A stretch of DNA of 64,000 nucleotides from Xestospongia muta. Its lineage: Eukaryota; Porifera; Demospongiae; Haplosclerida; Petrosiidae. Position numbers and translations under genes: made by a program. Where the stretch lies: NCBI GenBank assembly GCA_963693285.1, contig OY848917.1, forward strand, positions 30,949,245 through 31,013,244, given 5' to 3'. How positions within the stretch are numbered: the first letter of the stretch is position 1; each line of letters opens with the position of its first letter. The notes under the pieces are model-generated. The model was not told the origin of the DNA. It searched no databases and saw only the letters and a program-made list of their open reading frames with translations. Positions 1 through 12,450 of this stretch are shown here, piece by piece.

Positions 1-91
1 TTCAATATTTATTTATAATAACTGTGATGAGATATGATAGAGAGATCTGTGTTGTATATATGGATTACTTTTGAACATGTATACTATTAAC

Positions 92-1905
92 TTACATAAT
101 GTAACTTTGTGTGGTATATTTCAAAGTAGGGATGGATGTGTAGTGGTGTTTTGCAGATGTTATACCAAAATTGTGTCTGGATCTTTTTTGTCTAGCTTGG
201 CAAACTTCACACTGTGGGTAAACCCCAGATGATGTCTCCTTTCTAATAAGCTCAAGAAATGCCCACTCACTTAGTCTCATAGGGACAACTTATGTTGGCG
301 CTACATATCTCTTATCAACAAGATGCTTATGGCCTCTAGCAGACTTGCAACCAAGGATAGACGAAAGTGTAATTGAGTAAGACCTTTCTCAGCCACAGTA
401 TTTTACATGATACTGTCATTTATGATGGCTAGGTCAAGTAAATGAAAGAATACTCTTTTCCACCACTTTCAAGATCTGTGACAATATCCATAATATAACA
501 CCAACTGATCAGACTTATCAATACCTCCCTTATACAACTTGTAATTGTCTATCATCACTGGTTCTGTCTCAACTCCTTCTGTAACTGCTCTGGTTCTGTG
601 TCACTTTTCCATCATATCATCTGTGTGGAAGGTAGATATCATGTGTACCATCATCTGTGTGTCATTCAGTCCCTTCTTATCTTTTCTTACTGTCCTAAAA
701 GCCTCAAATCTTTTCTGTTTCAGGTCCAAGAAGAGGGTAATGATGAGTAATAGTTATCTGTGCACTCTGTGACTATTGTTAGAGAGAGATGATACTATAG
801 TTTCATGACTACTTGGTGAGCAAGCCTTTTCTTAGCTGAACCATCATTTTCTTTCCCTAGTAACATCAGTTGTATTATTCATAGTAAGCTATCTATAGAT
901 TTACCTGTATATAACTTGAAATTGTACACATAACCATTTTTTGCATTAGCTACTATACATGTTTTGACACACCATTTGTGTTTTTGGGCATATACTGAAT
1001 CCAATTAAAGTCTACTGTTATATCTTATTATCCTCTCATCAGCAGATAGCTCCTGATCAAGGACATACGTGGACTGAAAATACCTTTACTATTAAATCAA
1101 GGAGTGGCCTTATCTTGTAAAGCTTATCATAGTCATCATTGTTATGATCGGATTGCTTCTATATATTGTTGAGATGGAAGAACTTTATCAACTGTTCAAA
1201 GACGTGTACCGAAGCTTTCATTATAAAATGGCCACTTGGTACTCCAGTAAGATCTGTTATATAAATTGGTACATAAACTTAGATGTAGTTATATGTAAGT
1301 ATATGTTTATATGTTTATATGTATTATGTGTAAACAATACTAAACTAATACATAGTAAAAAATTGCCTAAATATTACTTCACTGTAGAGACCTCATTACT
1401 CCCATATGGTGATAATAATAGCCAGTAATAGATCTACCTCTTCTCTTTGTATAGGATTTCTTATCCATTCATGACCATGTGCTGTGGGATTGTCATTCAG
1501 ATGAACTTTACATGATGTAAGCACTTGTTCTGCATATCTAACTGTCTCTGTATAGATTAAATTTTTACTTCTTATGTCAAAAAGAGGTTGAAGAAATCCA
1601 CTGGTAACTTCCCACTCATGTCAACAGTAAGAGGAGGTGAAGTAATAAATGGATGTACTGAGGAGAGAAAGCAAATAAGAAGAATGAAATACTTCATTGT
1701 TTATTTTTATATTGTGTATACATACTTGTTAGGGGAGGGGGAAATTACTAGGCGTGGCTGAACTAGGTGGAACACTGGGAAGGCAAGTCGTGGTTTGGTG
1801 TGGTAAGTTGTTGCCATGGTCTATTAGCGAATCTGCATACTCACTGCCAGATTCATCGACATAATTATCAAAGTCGGTATCAGATGGAATATAACACGAT
1901 GAACG
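92..1905 (-). pseudogene. piggyBac-like transposase fossil
   Basis: Decayed transposase read on the minus strand in several frames. Near 1905-1735 an acidic N-terminal stretch (DFDNYVDESGSEY) is visible. Near 1640-1440 follows a segment with VRYAEQVLTS, and near 800-420 the typical DDE_Tnp_1_7 block with IDNYKLYKGGIDKSDQL and KWWKRVFFHLLDLAIIN. The 3' end has a short Cys-containing stretch (CEVCQARQKR). Several stops and frame changes separate these pieces, so no functional protein is possible. The order N-term, core, C-term is preserved, so this is one element rather than scattered fragments. Terminal inverted repeats and the TTAA target site were not recognised. A better preserved relative lies at 60240-62343. 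Confidence 0.7.
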
Positions 1906-3960
1906 GTCGTTGTAAGCTTTTACATATTTGGAACGATATATCGTTTAGTTGCTTGCAAAGTAAAACTGTTTGAATACGTTACATGTGAATTTTAATATGA
2001 TTTGGTTGTTGTTGGGCAAAATGCACTACTGTCTAAACCTAAGTGATTGCAGCTGTTGACTATTAAAGAGAAAAGTCAATAGAACAAGTATATGATGAGT
2101 TGGTAATTATGTTAGTGTAGTTTCATATAGACAGCTTTACTCTTATTTTTACATGTTTAACTGTGTAGTATTAGTTTAACTATATACCCATTTCATTTTG
2201 GCCCTGTATTTATCAGTAAATCTTACCTTCCCTAGTTACTCACATTTCATCAAAAGTTCATTTTTCTACTCAGTTTAGAAGTGTCAAAGTGTCTTGTAAC
2301 TTTAAAACTTGAACCTTAAACTTGTACATGAACATTTAAAACAGCAAGCTAAACAGTCGTAGAATAATAAGAGATACTAATTGATATTAGTGCCAAAATA
2401 GTAGCCATTCCTGATTGAATAAGTGAAAGTGATGAACACTTCAGATGTGGAACACAATTACTTACAAAAAGCTTAATTAATGATGTATGTGTTTGTATCC
2501 TTTACATGTAGTTCCATATAATGTTAGTAAACTTAATCACATTAACAAAAGTATGTATGAACTGTAGAGTACTCGTGTGCATATAAATTAATTAAAAGTA
2601 TTATGATTACTACTTTTCCATGTTCTTAAAAACTCTAACTTGACTATTGACACATTATATACTACACAAGATATGATATGTTAATTAGAGGAACAAAATA
2701 TGTTAGCATGTTTGTTTGTGTCTACATATATATTTTGAACTTTTTACTTTTATGATGTTTATGTATATACCTGTCTTATAAGAGGATACATTTATAGGAG
2801 ATTAATAGATCCATATGTTATAATAAGTCAAGTTTTTTGTATATTCATACTGATTAATTACTTCTAATAATTCTACGATTTATTCCTTTCACATACTCTT
2901 AAGGCAAAATACACTTCAAAAAATATATACAACATTGTTTATTTAAAGGTATTGATACTATAGACTCTCTATTACACTAATACGTCAGCTGTAATAGCAG
3001 TTCCATTCATCATGAAGCATGCACATTCCACTATAGTTAATGAAATAATACACATAAATACAAGACACAAATCTTTTAATTTTACAATTATTTAATGGTA
3101 ATTATTCCAATTTTGTCACAGGAATAACAAAATGGAGTCAGAAGTCATAGACAAAAGACATCAAATCCCAAAAATGTACAAAGAATTCCTAAAGACCTCG
3201 TGATGTTTCATAATTGATTTTAAATTTAACTACACATGTATATAGAAGAACATATTATTATTTAGTTTGTGGATATTGTTCTATAACATTGAATAGTATA
3301 ACTATGTTTAAATTAGATAATGAAAGATATTTAAAAATACCAATTACTAATAGTATCTGGCTGTATAACTTGTTTTTGGAGAATGTCAACACTCAAACAT
3401 ACACTCATTATTGTGTACATATTCAACATTTACTAGAGACTTGTATATGTATCTGTAGATATTGAATCATAGGCTTAAATTTTGAATGCATATCAACATA
3501 TACACACATATCTATGTATATAGATCTTGTTCAAGACAAAATTATATATAGGTTGCTCTATATTAGCTATCATAGTATACCTTCTGCAGTAAATGTACAC
3601 TGTTGCTTAAAAATTAATTACAAGATATTAAATCAGTAATTAAGATGTAACTGTGAATTCAAAGATATTTATGTTGTAAAAGAAATTTTCAACAAGTGTA
3701 CATTATGTACAGTACACAAATTAAAGTACAAATCACTAATAATTAATAAAACATATTTCAAACCCATTAAGATTTATAAAGGATAAACAAATCTTTTAAA
3801 AGATAAATTAAAAGAATTAACTCAGAAAAAATCTACAGAAAAAATATTAAAACATAATAAAATGTAGGACATAATAAAGCAACAACATCATTAATTCAAA
3901 ACCAAGAATAAGCAGAAAAATACATAAGTCATCAAAATTAAATTTGCAAAATAACAGATT
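1906..3960. repeat. tandem repeat unit 1 of gene 1 3' flank
   Basis: Noncoding AT-rich segment collinear with 4037-5450: shared blocks include the text around 1945-2050 versus 4046-4150, 2510-2600 versus 4535-4610, and 3405-3470 versus 4845-4915. The copies differ by substitutions and indels, so the duplication is not recent. A further dispersed copy of the end of the unit lies near 26690-26930. I see no gene in it. Confidence 0.7.
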
Positions 3961-3965
3961 GTAGA

Positions 3966-4036
3966 GTAGGCTACTTTGGTTGTTTATACCTTGATTGTAC
4001 TTCTGGTTTGGCTAAGTACTGTCGTATTTTCATTGC
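3966..4036 (-). pseudogene. copied tail of the gene 1 Death-domain exon
   Basis: About 70 bases nearly identical to 5450-5520, the end of the terminal exon of gene 1, including codons for the last residues (ending KPEVQ) and downstream sequence. The homology stops abruptly at the upstream side, where repeat-unit sequence begins. It is the junction of the tandem repeat rather than an independent exon. Confidence 0.7.
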
Positions 4037-5450
4037 TGTAGAGATATGGTTTAATTGCTTGTAAAATAAAATTGATTGATGAATACATTATACGCGAATG
4101 TAAATATGATCTTGTTGCGTGAAATGCGTTATCGCCCAAACAGGAAGTTGTTACTTCTGAGCAAAAACGTGTTTGATAAGCTGCCATCAATTGTGTTAAT
4201 GTAGTTTCATAGACAGCTTTATTCCTGTTTTTAGATGTTTAACTAAGTAGTATTCTTTCAAGTTATATGGCCATTTGGCCCTGTTTTTTATCACTGGAAC
4301 ACACTTACAGGGTGCTTCTTGTTGTAACCTGACTGATGATGTAAAAAATGTCCTATGATTACATCACTTGTGTCATAGAGTTAATAATGTTAGGTTTGGT
4401 TTAGGGTTTAGGTGATGTCGTCAATATGATGACATCATTATGTGTCATTTCATTATGATGTCATCATAGTCAAGTTATACCAAGAACCACCACACTTACA
4501 AGAAGCCTCAATAATGATATATGTTTTTGAATGTAGTTCCATATAATGTTACTAAAATTAATCTCAATAACAAAAGTATGTATGAACTGTAGATTACTCA
4601 TATACATATCAATTACTAAAGGTGTTATGATACTACATTTTCATGTTCTTAAAAACTCTAAATTGACTATTGACACATTATATACTACACAAGATATGAT
4701 ATGTTAGTTAATTAGACGAATAAAATATGTTAGCATGTTTGTTTGTGCCTCCATATATATTTTGAATCTCGTATATATGTATCATCTTATAAGATATTCA
4801 CTTTACAGGTATAATAAACATCACATCATCAGTACAAATGGCCATTATTGTGTACATATTCAACATTTAATAGAGACTTGTATCTACCCACAGATATTGA
4901 ATTGTAGGCTAACAGTCATAGATAATGTTTTTATAATATGTTTAACAGAGTTATATCTACAAGTTATAAAGTAAATGTACACGTGTCCACTACATAAATC
5001 ATGTTCAAGACAAATTAAATTTTATAAGTATGTTGTTTAAGACAACTATATTTTAGCTATCATAGTATATTTCTGCAGTAAATGTACTGTTGCTTTAAAA
5101 TTAATTACAAGATATTATATCTGTAATTAAGATGTAATTGTGACTTCAGTGACAGTCATGTTTTAAAAGAAACTTTTTCAACAAGTGTACATTATGTACA
5201 GTACATAAAATGAAATACAAATCACTAACAATTAATAAAACATACATCTAACACACTAAGATTTATAAAAATTAACAAATCAATTATAAGATAAATTAGA
5301 ACAACTAAGTGAAAACAAATCTAAAGAAAATTATTTTTTTAAAATTATAGCAGATAATAAAGCAACAAGATTATTAACTCAATCAAGATGAAACAAAAAT
5401 ACAGAAGTCATCAAAATTAGTATTACAAAATGAAAGATTGCACAGTAAGT
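4037..5450. repeat. tandem repeat unit 2 of gene 1 3' flank
   Basis: Second copy of the unit at 1906-3960, immediately downstream (in transcription sense) of the gene 1 stop codon. It carries a MITE at 4310-4491 that unit 1 lacks. No gene seen. Confidence 0.7.
4310..4491. mobile_element. MITE with 9-bp target duplication
   Basis: Imperfect terminal inverted repeats of about 30 bp: left end GGTGCTTCTTGTTGTAAC (from 4311), right end on the other strand GGTGGTTCTTGGTATAAC (from 4491), continuing with TGACT and ATGATG in both. The element is flanked by ACACTTACA at 4301-4309 and 4492-4500. The homologous place in repeat unit 1 (about 2452-2466) has only one similar copy of the flank. It has no coding capacity. 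A 9-bp duplication fits MULE-type MITEs, but the family call is inference. Confidence 0.65.
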
Positions 5451-5458
5451 TACTCTGG

Positions 5459-5778
5459 TTATTTATACCTTGATTGTACTTCTGGTTTGGCTAAGTACTG
5501 TCGTATTTTCATTGCTGTAGATGGATGATTCACAATAGGGCCCTCCACTGCTTCAATAACTGCCAGCCATGAGAGTTTAGAGGGAATTGCATCGATCCAG
5601 CTTTGAACTACCCTAATCATCTTAATTTTGTCACTTTGACTACTGTAACGTAAGCTACCAAGGACACCCTCTTGTACTTTTAAAGCCACTCCAATTGTCT
5701 CCCACTCATAATTGATATCAGCTAGTAGACCTAGGAGATCAGTCAGTTCAGGCTTCATTGTCAATATACCTGAGATAT
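5459..5778 (-). CDS. gene 1 terminal exon, Death domain
   Basis: The acceptor TTTTGTAG precedes 5778; the two leading bases complete the codon left by the upstream exon (G + AT = Asp). The exon then encodes about 105 residues to a TAA at 5459-5461. The pattern fits a Death domain: hydrophobic helix 1 (LLGLLADI), then YEWETIGVALKV, helices 3-4 with IRVVQSWIDA, and a final LAVIEAV ... MKIRQYLAKP. Death domains form homotypic oligomers in cell-death and immune signalling. It differs clearly from both Death domains of gene 2, so the two paralogues have different C-termini. Because of the upstream frameshift it may not be translated. Confidence 0.7.
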
Positions 5779-5967
5779 CTACAAAAGAAAACCATTAATA
5801 ACAGAGCATTCTGTATTAGTCATAAATAATAAGATTCAGTGTGCATATTATTTTTTTTTGTCATGAAAATATAATGTATTATAGTAATAATTACAAAATT
5901 CTTTATCTTAAAGTAAAGTCTGATACCCAACATCAAACGATTAGTACAATTAAAAATGTAAAAATAC

Positions 5968-8009
5968 CTTCTGTGACTGGTAGTTTTATCTCTTCAAGCC
6001 ATGGTGTCTGACGCTCACAATTAATATCACCAATTGTAATGCCATCATGCCATCCCAACAACATGTTACTATTGTCTTAGCATCATCTGGACGACAAAGA
6101 TGTTCTCCTTCATACGTACAGAGTGAACAGCGAAAATGTTGCTGTGGCATAGTCAGAATGGGCTTATATTGAAACTTATTAACAACAGCTTCAATTCCAT
6201 CATAAATTGCTTGTCGAATCAATAGACATCGATCAGGGCGGCCTGAGTAATAAACTTCTAACCAGTATATGGCATCAACTAATAGAACAGCACCACCTAA
6301 ATCAAGGGATGATAATCGAATGGCATTACGATACTGCAACACTTGATCGGAACATCCTGAAGGTTGGAAAAGATCAAAAATTGGTGCTATTTGGCGATTA
6401 ATCATATTCACAACTAAAGCAGGAAAGAGACCTTGAGGAATAGGGTGCATCTCCCATGTTAAAACAAGACAATCCATATACTTTAAAAAAGGACTTCTAA
6501 TCTTATCCAAAAGGGAGGTAGTAGGAAGGACACAAGGAAGAAAATATTTTCCTTTCTTGGGCAAGTGAGCAACAACAAGGATATCCTCCATTAACAGCAA
6601 GAAATCATCTGCTGTAAAATCAGAAGTGAATCCATCAGGAATACAATCTAAGAGTTCTCGTTTGAATGTGCCTTCACTCTTTCGTTGATGATGGGTATCT
6701 GGAGGTAAAATAATATTCATTTTCTTCAAATGGGCTACAGTATCAGCAAAAGAAATGCTAATCAACTCTGAGAGCTTATTAAATAATGGCTGTGGGTGAA
6801 GAAATACCACATTAGGAAGGGTATTAGGAAAAAACAAAAAGATTGTCAGATCGTGATAGTACATTAAACATGCCTCCACATCCCTCCTATTCATTTTAAG
6901 TGCATTCCCAATTCTAAGACATTTATTTTTACTAACTACCATTGACTCATTAGACTTTTGGAGCTTTTCAAGATCAAGCTGAAACAAAAACCATCGAGCT
7001 GGAATTTCTGCCTCAATGTAAGACTGGCAGACAACACCTCTAATAAACTCAGCCATTTCCTTTTCAGTCTCATCTCTTGCTGTTGTATTGATAGGAAAGA
7101 TAACTTCTCTTTCATCTTCACGGTAACTAAGTCGCACATCTCGAAATCGCTTTAAAGTTGACCATAGAGAAGCATTTTTGTCACCTAAAGACTCCTCAAT
7201 ACATTCATTTATTTTATCATAGAATGTGCCAAGAACAAGTAGAGTAGGCTTATCATAAGAATACCTCATGTGAATGTTGCGCAAATATGGTTGATCAACT
7301 GATGATAGTGAACGAAACGATGATTCAAGAAGTTGCATGTTGGTGATTTGGTGTTCCACTGGTTGTCCAATAAGCTCATCTTTAAAGCTAAAATAAAATT
7401 TGGGCCGATCTTCTAGTTTCTCATTTAATTTGAGGGTGAGTATACTAACTGGATTGCTTCGCAGCAATGCCGGCGCTATATCTAAAAATGCCGCTTGACC
7501 ACCAGAATCTACCACATAAACCCAGTGTGACTGATATAGCTCAGGAGACTTCTCAACTCTTGGCATTATCTTAGCAATATCTGTGGCTGTAGCAGAAAAT
7601 AATTGAGAGATTGATTCCGGAGATGGATTAGAAGAAATCTCTTTTGGTTCTTTTGAAGCACCAGAAGACTCATTGTCATCTTTACTATTATTAGTGGACT
7701 TTGATGAAGCAGCTTTAACTCCATGTTTCATTCCTTTAGCAAGCATACGTTGAAGTGATTGGGTACTCACTTTATCCCAAAATATGCTAGAAACATCATC
7801 ACCTGCTACAAAACCAGTGATGTCTACCCTTCTTACTTCTGCTTTAGTACCAACTGCAGTACTCTGGTGTTTTTCTGGGGGAGGTTCATCTAGCAACAGG
7901 TTAATGATAGAGGTTTTTACTGTTCCAGGTGCTCCTGATGTGGCAAACTTGGATCATCTTGCTAACACATAGCCTTCTTTCAATGCTTCATTAACAACAC
8001 CAGAATAAT
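5968..8009 (-). pseudogene. gene 1 GTPase (Roc-COR-like) exon with three lesions
   Basis: Exon bounded by acceptor TTCTAATAG (5' end 8009) and donor AAG|GTATTTTT. It encodes a P-loop region reading GAPGTVKTS where the paralogue has GAPGTGKSS. Next come a G3-like VVDSGGQAAFLDIAP, a G4-like VLGTFYDKINE, and a COR-like winged-helix region (YYHDLTIFLFFPNTLPNVVF). It ends with a Cys-rich tail (CSLCTYEGEHLC). In-frame TGA lies at 7954-7956. A tandem ATGCCATC ATGCCATC at 6039-6054 (single in the paralogue) shifts the frame, so the open frame ends at 5986 in unrelated residues. Between the lesions it stays open for over 600 codons and remains highly similar to the paralogue, so inactivation looks recent. 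Confidence 0.8.
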
Positions 8010-9429
8010 CTATTAGAAAAGAAAGAAAAAGCATTTATGAAGCCTAATTTGTGCATGTGAATATATATTAACAAGATATCAAGCATATGCCAATGTATCA
8101 TTTACTAATTTAAGGTTAGCATATACTTGAATAAACAACTCAAAACAACAACCTATGATTGCTGGAATAGTGGAAGTTTGTAATAGAAATAAAACTTTAA
8201 TGGTAACTACTTTTTTAAATTAATGCAGAGTTTCTGCAATTATCACTATTACATATGACTTAAAGAATGCTTGACGTATTTATAAGACAGTTGTGCTCGA
8301 TATATGGAGAAGAATTGCAGTGATCTGTCCTGCTATTTAAATAAGGAGGAGGGTGCTGAAACTGGCAAGCAAAGCCAGGCCTAGCTAACATTGGTGATGA
8401 AGTAGTGTGGCAAAAAAGTAAATTTTAGTCATCATTTTTGTCAAAATTATTGTTATCAAATTTAGTCACAAATGTATATGTCTTGAAGCCATTGAGTAAA
8501 TGTATCAATTATTACTGAGGCAGGTTTGTAGAGGTCTGACAGTACTTACAAGATAATAAGAGAGGACTAAAGGCCAAACTAGTAACTGATTTCTTGAAAC
8601 TTAGTATTTTAAAGCCCTTTGAATAAGAAATACAACATAGTTACTTTTCTTACTAACATATCTTGATGGCTTTCACTTACTTGATTTCATACATACACCT
8701 ATAATCTACTTACCACCAACATTCCTTAAGTCATTGAAATTTGTCAATTAATCTCTATCAACGTGAGTTTCAAAAAGGTACACTTAATACCTCCTGTACT
8801 AACAGGAATTGTCAAAAGGATTGAGTATTAATTACTCCAAGCTAATTCCAAACTCCCAGCACTGCTCTAACATTTTTTAACATGTCACCAGCTGTTTCAT
8901 TCTCATTTATCTGTTCATTTTTAGAAGCACTTCTACAAATATTTTTATTCAAAGACCAAAGGCTCAGGATAAAAAATGACTTCAATGAAAATCCTGGAGC
9001 TATTCCAAGGTTTTCAGTTAACATAAAAAATGTAATGGCTTTATTCTCAAAGAAGCAAATTGTAAACTCATGAAAGCTGTAACCACGGTGAGGCAATTCA
9101 CTGTGAACATTTCTATTTTCTATGACAATTGTGTTGTTTGTAATTAAAGTATAATAGAACATTGTAGTGTAATCTGTGGTGGTCTGTTATCTATGTTTAT
9201 TTCTTTACTTTAGTTATTATGTTTCTTTAACCATTTTCTGTTTAAAGAACATAAGTAGTCTCAGGTCATTGCTAAAAAGACATCATTCAATAATGATTAC
9301 ACTGGTGACAGGTTGTGAACTTCGTATCAGAGAAAAGGATTGAGAATTATTGAGTTTGTTGTGAGAAAGGAGGACTAGACTCAGTACATAAAGTAGATAA
9401 TTGTGTCTTGCTAAGAACGTCAATGATGA
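8010..9429. other. gene 1 intron 5, 3' part
   Basis: Noncoding. The stretch 8040-8470 is collinear with 47000-47400 downstream of the same exon boundary in gene 2, so this intron was duplicated with the gene. I see no convincing exon or element in the rest. Confidence 0.5.
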
Positions 9430-10060
9430 ATGGAAAGTAATTCAATTTTACTATCAGTCATAAGTCCAGCATCATATAAGCTCATGAGAAGATTGATCAA
9501 AACTCAGAAACTGTTGAAAATGTCTTGTGATGACATGGTTGATGGCATAAAAGATCATTACTGTCCTCCACATCAACTTCATTCATTTCACAATATATTT
9601 CAACAAAAATCAGGAGAGTCTATTTTCACATTCAGCTTAGGACATTTTGGGCAAACTACAAGATGGATGTAAGAAACCAATTGGATGCATCTATAACTTT
9701 GTCAAATGATAAAAGGAAGTACTCACAGACTGAAAGGAATCTACCTGTTGTGTTTGGGATCAAAGCTTCCATTCATATCTGCTTGGACGACATTTATATA
9801 TCTACACAGACCATGACATTTTGATGAGTCTGCTGAGTTCAAGTAAAACCTTTCCTTGTCATGTATCTATAAGATTACAGCAACGGGCACTGACTTTGTC
9901 TGTGAATGATTACTGACTGAATCCAAGTCTACTTAACTGACTGGGAATGTAGATACTGTCAGAGAGTTACCATAGCCATGACTTCCTACGTAAGATATCC
10001 CTGTTGCAGAGAGAGATTGTGCTACTCCTAGTAAAGTTCAAAGTCTTCACCAATTATATT
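9430..10060 (+). pseudogene. gypsy-type retrotransposon fragment (Gag plus RNase H remnant)
   Basis: An 80-residue open stretch at 9430-9672 resembles the Gag/capsid region of Ty3/gypsy elements (SYKLMRRLIKTQKL, then a DDMVDGIKDHYCPP stretch and QQKSGESIFTF). From about 9715 a second frame resembles RNase H (SQTERNLPVVFGIKA) and the following connector (SIRLQQRALTLSVNDY). Protease, reverse transcriptase and most of RNase H are missing between them, so this is an internally deleted relic within intron 5 of gene 1. No LTRs were recognised. Confidence 0.6.
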
Positions 10061-10299
10061 AAAACATTTCTTCCTGGTAGAGAGATTTGAATCCTTTAAG
10101 AGATATAGAGACAAAATTAGAGTGCTTTAAAAAGACTTTTGTGTAGTTTAAAAGGTGAGATTCAAAAATCATGGCAGCTGTTAGAAAAAAAGGAACTTTG
10201 AAAGACTGCTGAATTCTCAATTAAATCAATTTACAACTTAAACATTACTGTATCCATGGAATTCAAAAGTTTAACTCAAGAAGAGATCAGAAGTAGCAT

Positions 10300-11760
10300 T
10301 TTCCAGTTTACTATGATTAACATATTTTGCTCAGAATTTCAGGTCATTTTAAATTTCATGAGTTTATTATTTTATAAAATGATTTCTCAGCTTCCAAAAA
10401 CTAATGTCAATTAGAACATGGTTCATCAAAATTGTTACTTTAAATTCTTAACATAATTCCTCTGACAAATGTTGCTAGTAAAACAAAGAAGATGTCTCTA
10501 TTATATTGAATGTTGTTGTTCGCACTCTAATAGAGCAGTATGGAAAGAAGTACATGAATAAAATGTATATATAATGCACATTTAGGTTTTCACTCATTCC
10601 TTTATAATTTTTAGGAGCTCTTGTTAATGTTTACTGAGATGTTGATAAAAACCTTAATGGCTTTATCTTTTTAAGATCAACTGATGATGGAAAATTTGAA
10701 AGCCTATTTAGTTATTCTTTGTCTAATCAATACCTACAACCTCTTTGAACTGGTCTTCCTACTACATCATGGAGTGTGACGACTCCAATGATCTAAATGA
10801 AATAGCTCCAGTCTATGTTTATTAGTGTCAGAAGATGCAAACAGCATTGAATTGATTTTCAAAGAGCAAAATCATCATTGTTACAAATTTTGTCTTATTA
10901 TGGGTGACAAGAATATTGGTGAGAGACAAATGATAAAATGTTTACCACAGGCAACAGTTCTATTATCTTTATTGCATTGAAAGTCAAAGAGCAATATGTC
11001 TGAGAGGGTTGAAAAAATAACTAATGGTTCTTCTAAAAGAAAATATGAAATATTCCTAAATATCTATTACAGCACTAACTGTCATCTATCATGGATGAAT
11101 GGGTGATTTGAATTGTATCTAACTATGGCAATTTTCTCAATATCACTAATAATAGAGTGGAAAGTACAAACGACAAGTTGAAGCAGATAAGTAGATATGA
11201 CTTCACTGGAAGATTTAAATGAGACATTTATTATAATTTTAACCACAATGATTACTGAACAAAAACTGCTATTTTGTTTTAGAAAGTAAAAGTAAAATAT
11301 TCAATATTAGCTGCTAAAGTTTCTATTTAAAGACGCCTATGATTATGCTGCAGAATGTGTGATTAAACAAATGAAACTGGTAATTAAGGTAGTTGATATT
11401 AATGAAGAGGTGGGCAGTATGTAAGACACAAATGCAAACCACTAGCTAGTTTCAGAATGGTTATGTTTGAACTGAGTTTTGTATAAATTCTGTTGAAAGA
11501 GAAGATGGTTATGTTTGGTACAGGATCTAGTAAATATGTGTTAAACTGTAGTAACAGGAACAATCATAATAATTGGATCAGTGCTAAAGAAGGTTACATT
11601 ATGACTTGAGATTGCTCTTGTAAAGCTTGAAGAGAGAAACTTTCATTAATATCATTAGAAAAAATATGAAAATGCTGTCTTTTCTTATGTCTGCAAATGA
11701 GAAATAATGCCATTCTACCATTGTTTAGGACAAGTTAAGTAGATAATTCAACAAACTGAA
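10300..11760 (+). pseudogene. MULE / ZSWIM-like transposase fossil
   Basis: Fragments on the plus strand resemble the MULE-type transposase found in ZSWIM3-like proteins. Around 10840-10980 reads NSIELIFKEQNHH, then IMGDKNIGERQMIK and PQATVLLSLLH. Around 11115-11215 reads NFLNITNNRVESTNDKLKQ. Around 11340-11430 reads YAAECVIKQMKLVIKVV, and near 11605 a SWIM-like start, DCSCKA. Stops and frame changes interrupt all of them. A second fossil of the same kind lies at 51010-51484. The 5' limit is uncertain. Confidence 0.6.
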
Positions 11761-12450
11761 AACAGTCATCTACATGTTCTGGCAAGTTTAAAAGTTTTCT
11801 ATGAAGAACCAGTTAGTTAATTAGAAGTAAAACTGTGACAAGCAGGCAAATTAACCCCTCACAAATTATCTTCATCCTCCAATTCTTGTGTGTTTGGAAA
11901 GAACCACCTAGTATATGTATATTTCTTATTTGCTGAGATCTATTTGGAATTTTTAGGACTAACAGTGACAATTTTTTAAAATCACAACCTATCATTCACT
12001 TTGTGGATTTTACATCTCAAAATTCAGCTCTTTTATCCATTAAAATAAATACTATTTTCATTTTTTTAGCCAACCAGATGGTACTGCTCTCATAACATGG
12101 GTGTGACTAACACATTTAAATTACCTGACAATTGGAAACAGGCTTAGTAGAATCAATTTATATATATACATATATATATACATATGTTTGACATGTGGCA
12201 TAGAGTATACTAGCATGCTCTATGTATTCGGCTATAGGAAAGGTCAATATGTACAAGCCAATGATACTACAACAATTATGTCTACAGAGATTGCTTTCAG
12301 TTCTGTTAGTGAAGCAGTAATGATCCATCAATACAAACAATAGCACGTACACCTACACATCTGATATTTGAAACCAATATAGTAAACTACAAAATATACA
12401 TGTAAGAATATATTTTAATTATACATGTATAAATAGAACAAATGACATAC

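Noticed and set aside
6958..7155. Open frames on the opposite strand or other frames of the GTPase exons (also 6207, 45902, 46758)
   Set aside because: Shadows of the real coding frame, present in both paralogues only because the exons are similar.
8842..9162. 106-codon minus-strand ORF overlapping a plus-strand ORF at 8882
   Set aside because: No domain pattern, no splice context, and it lies within a gene 1 intron; most likely chance.
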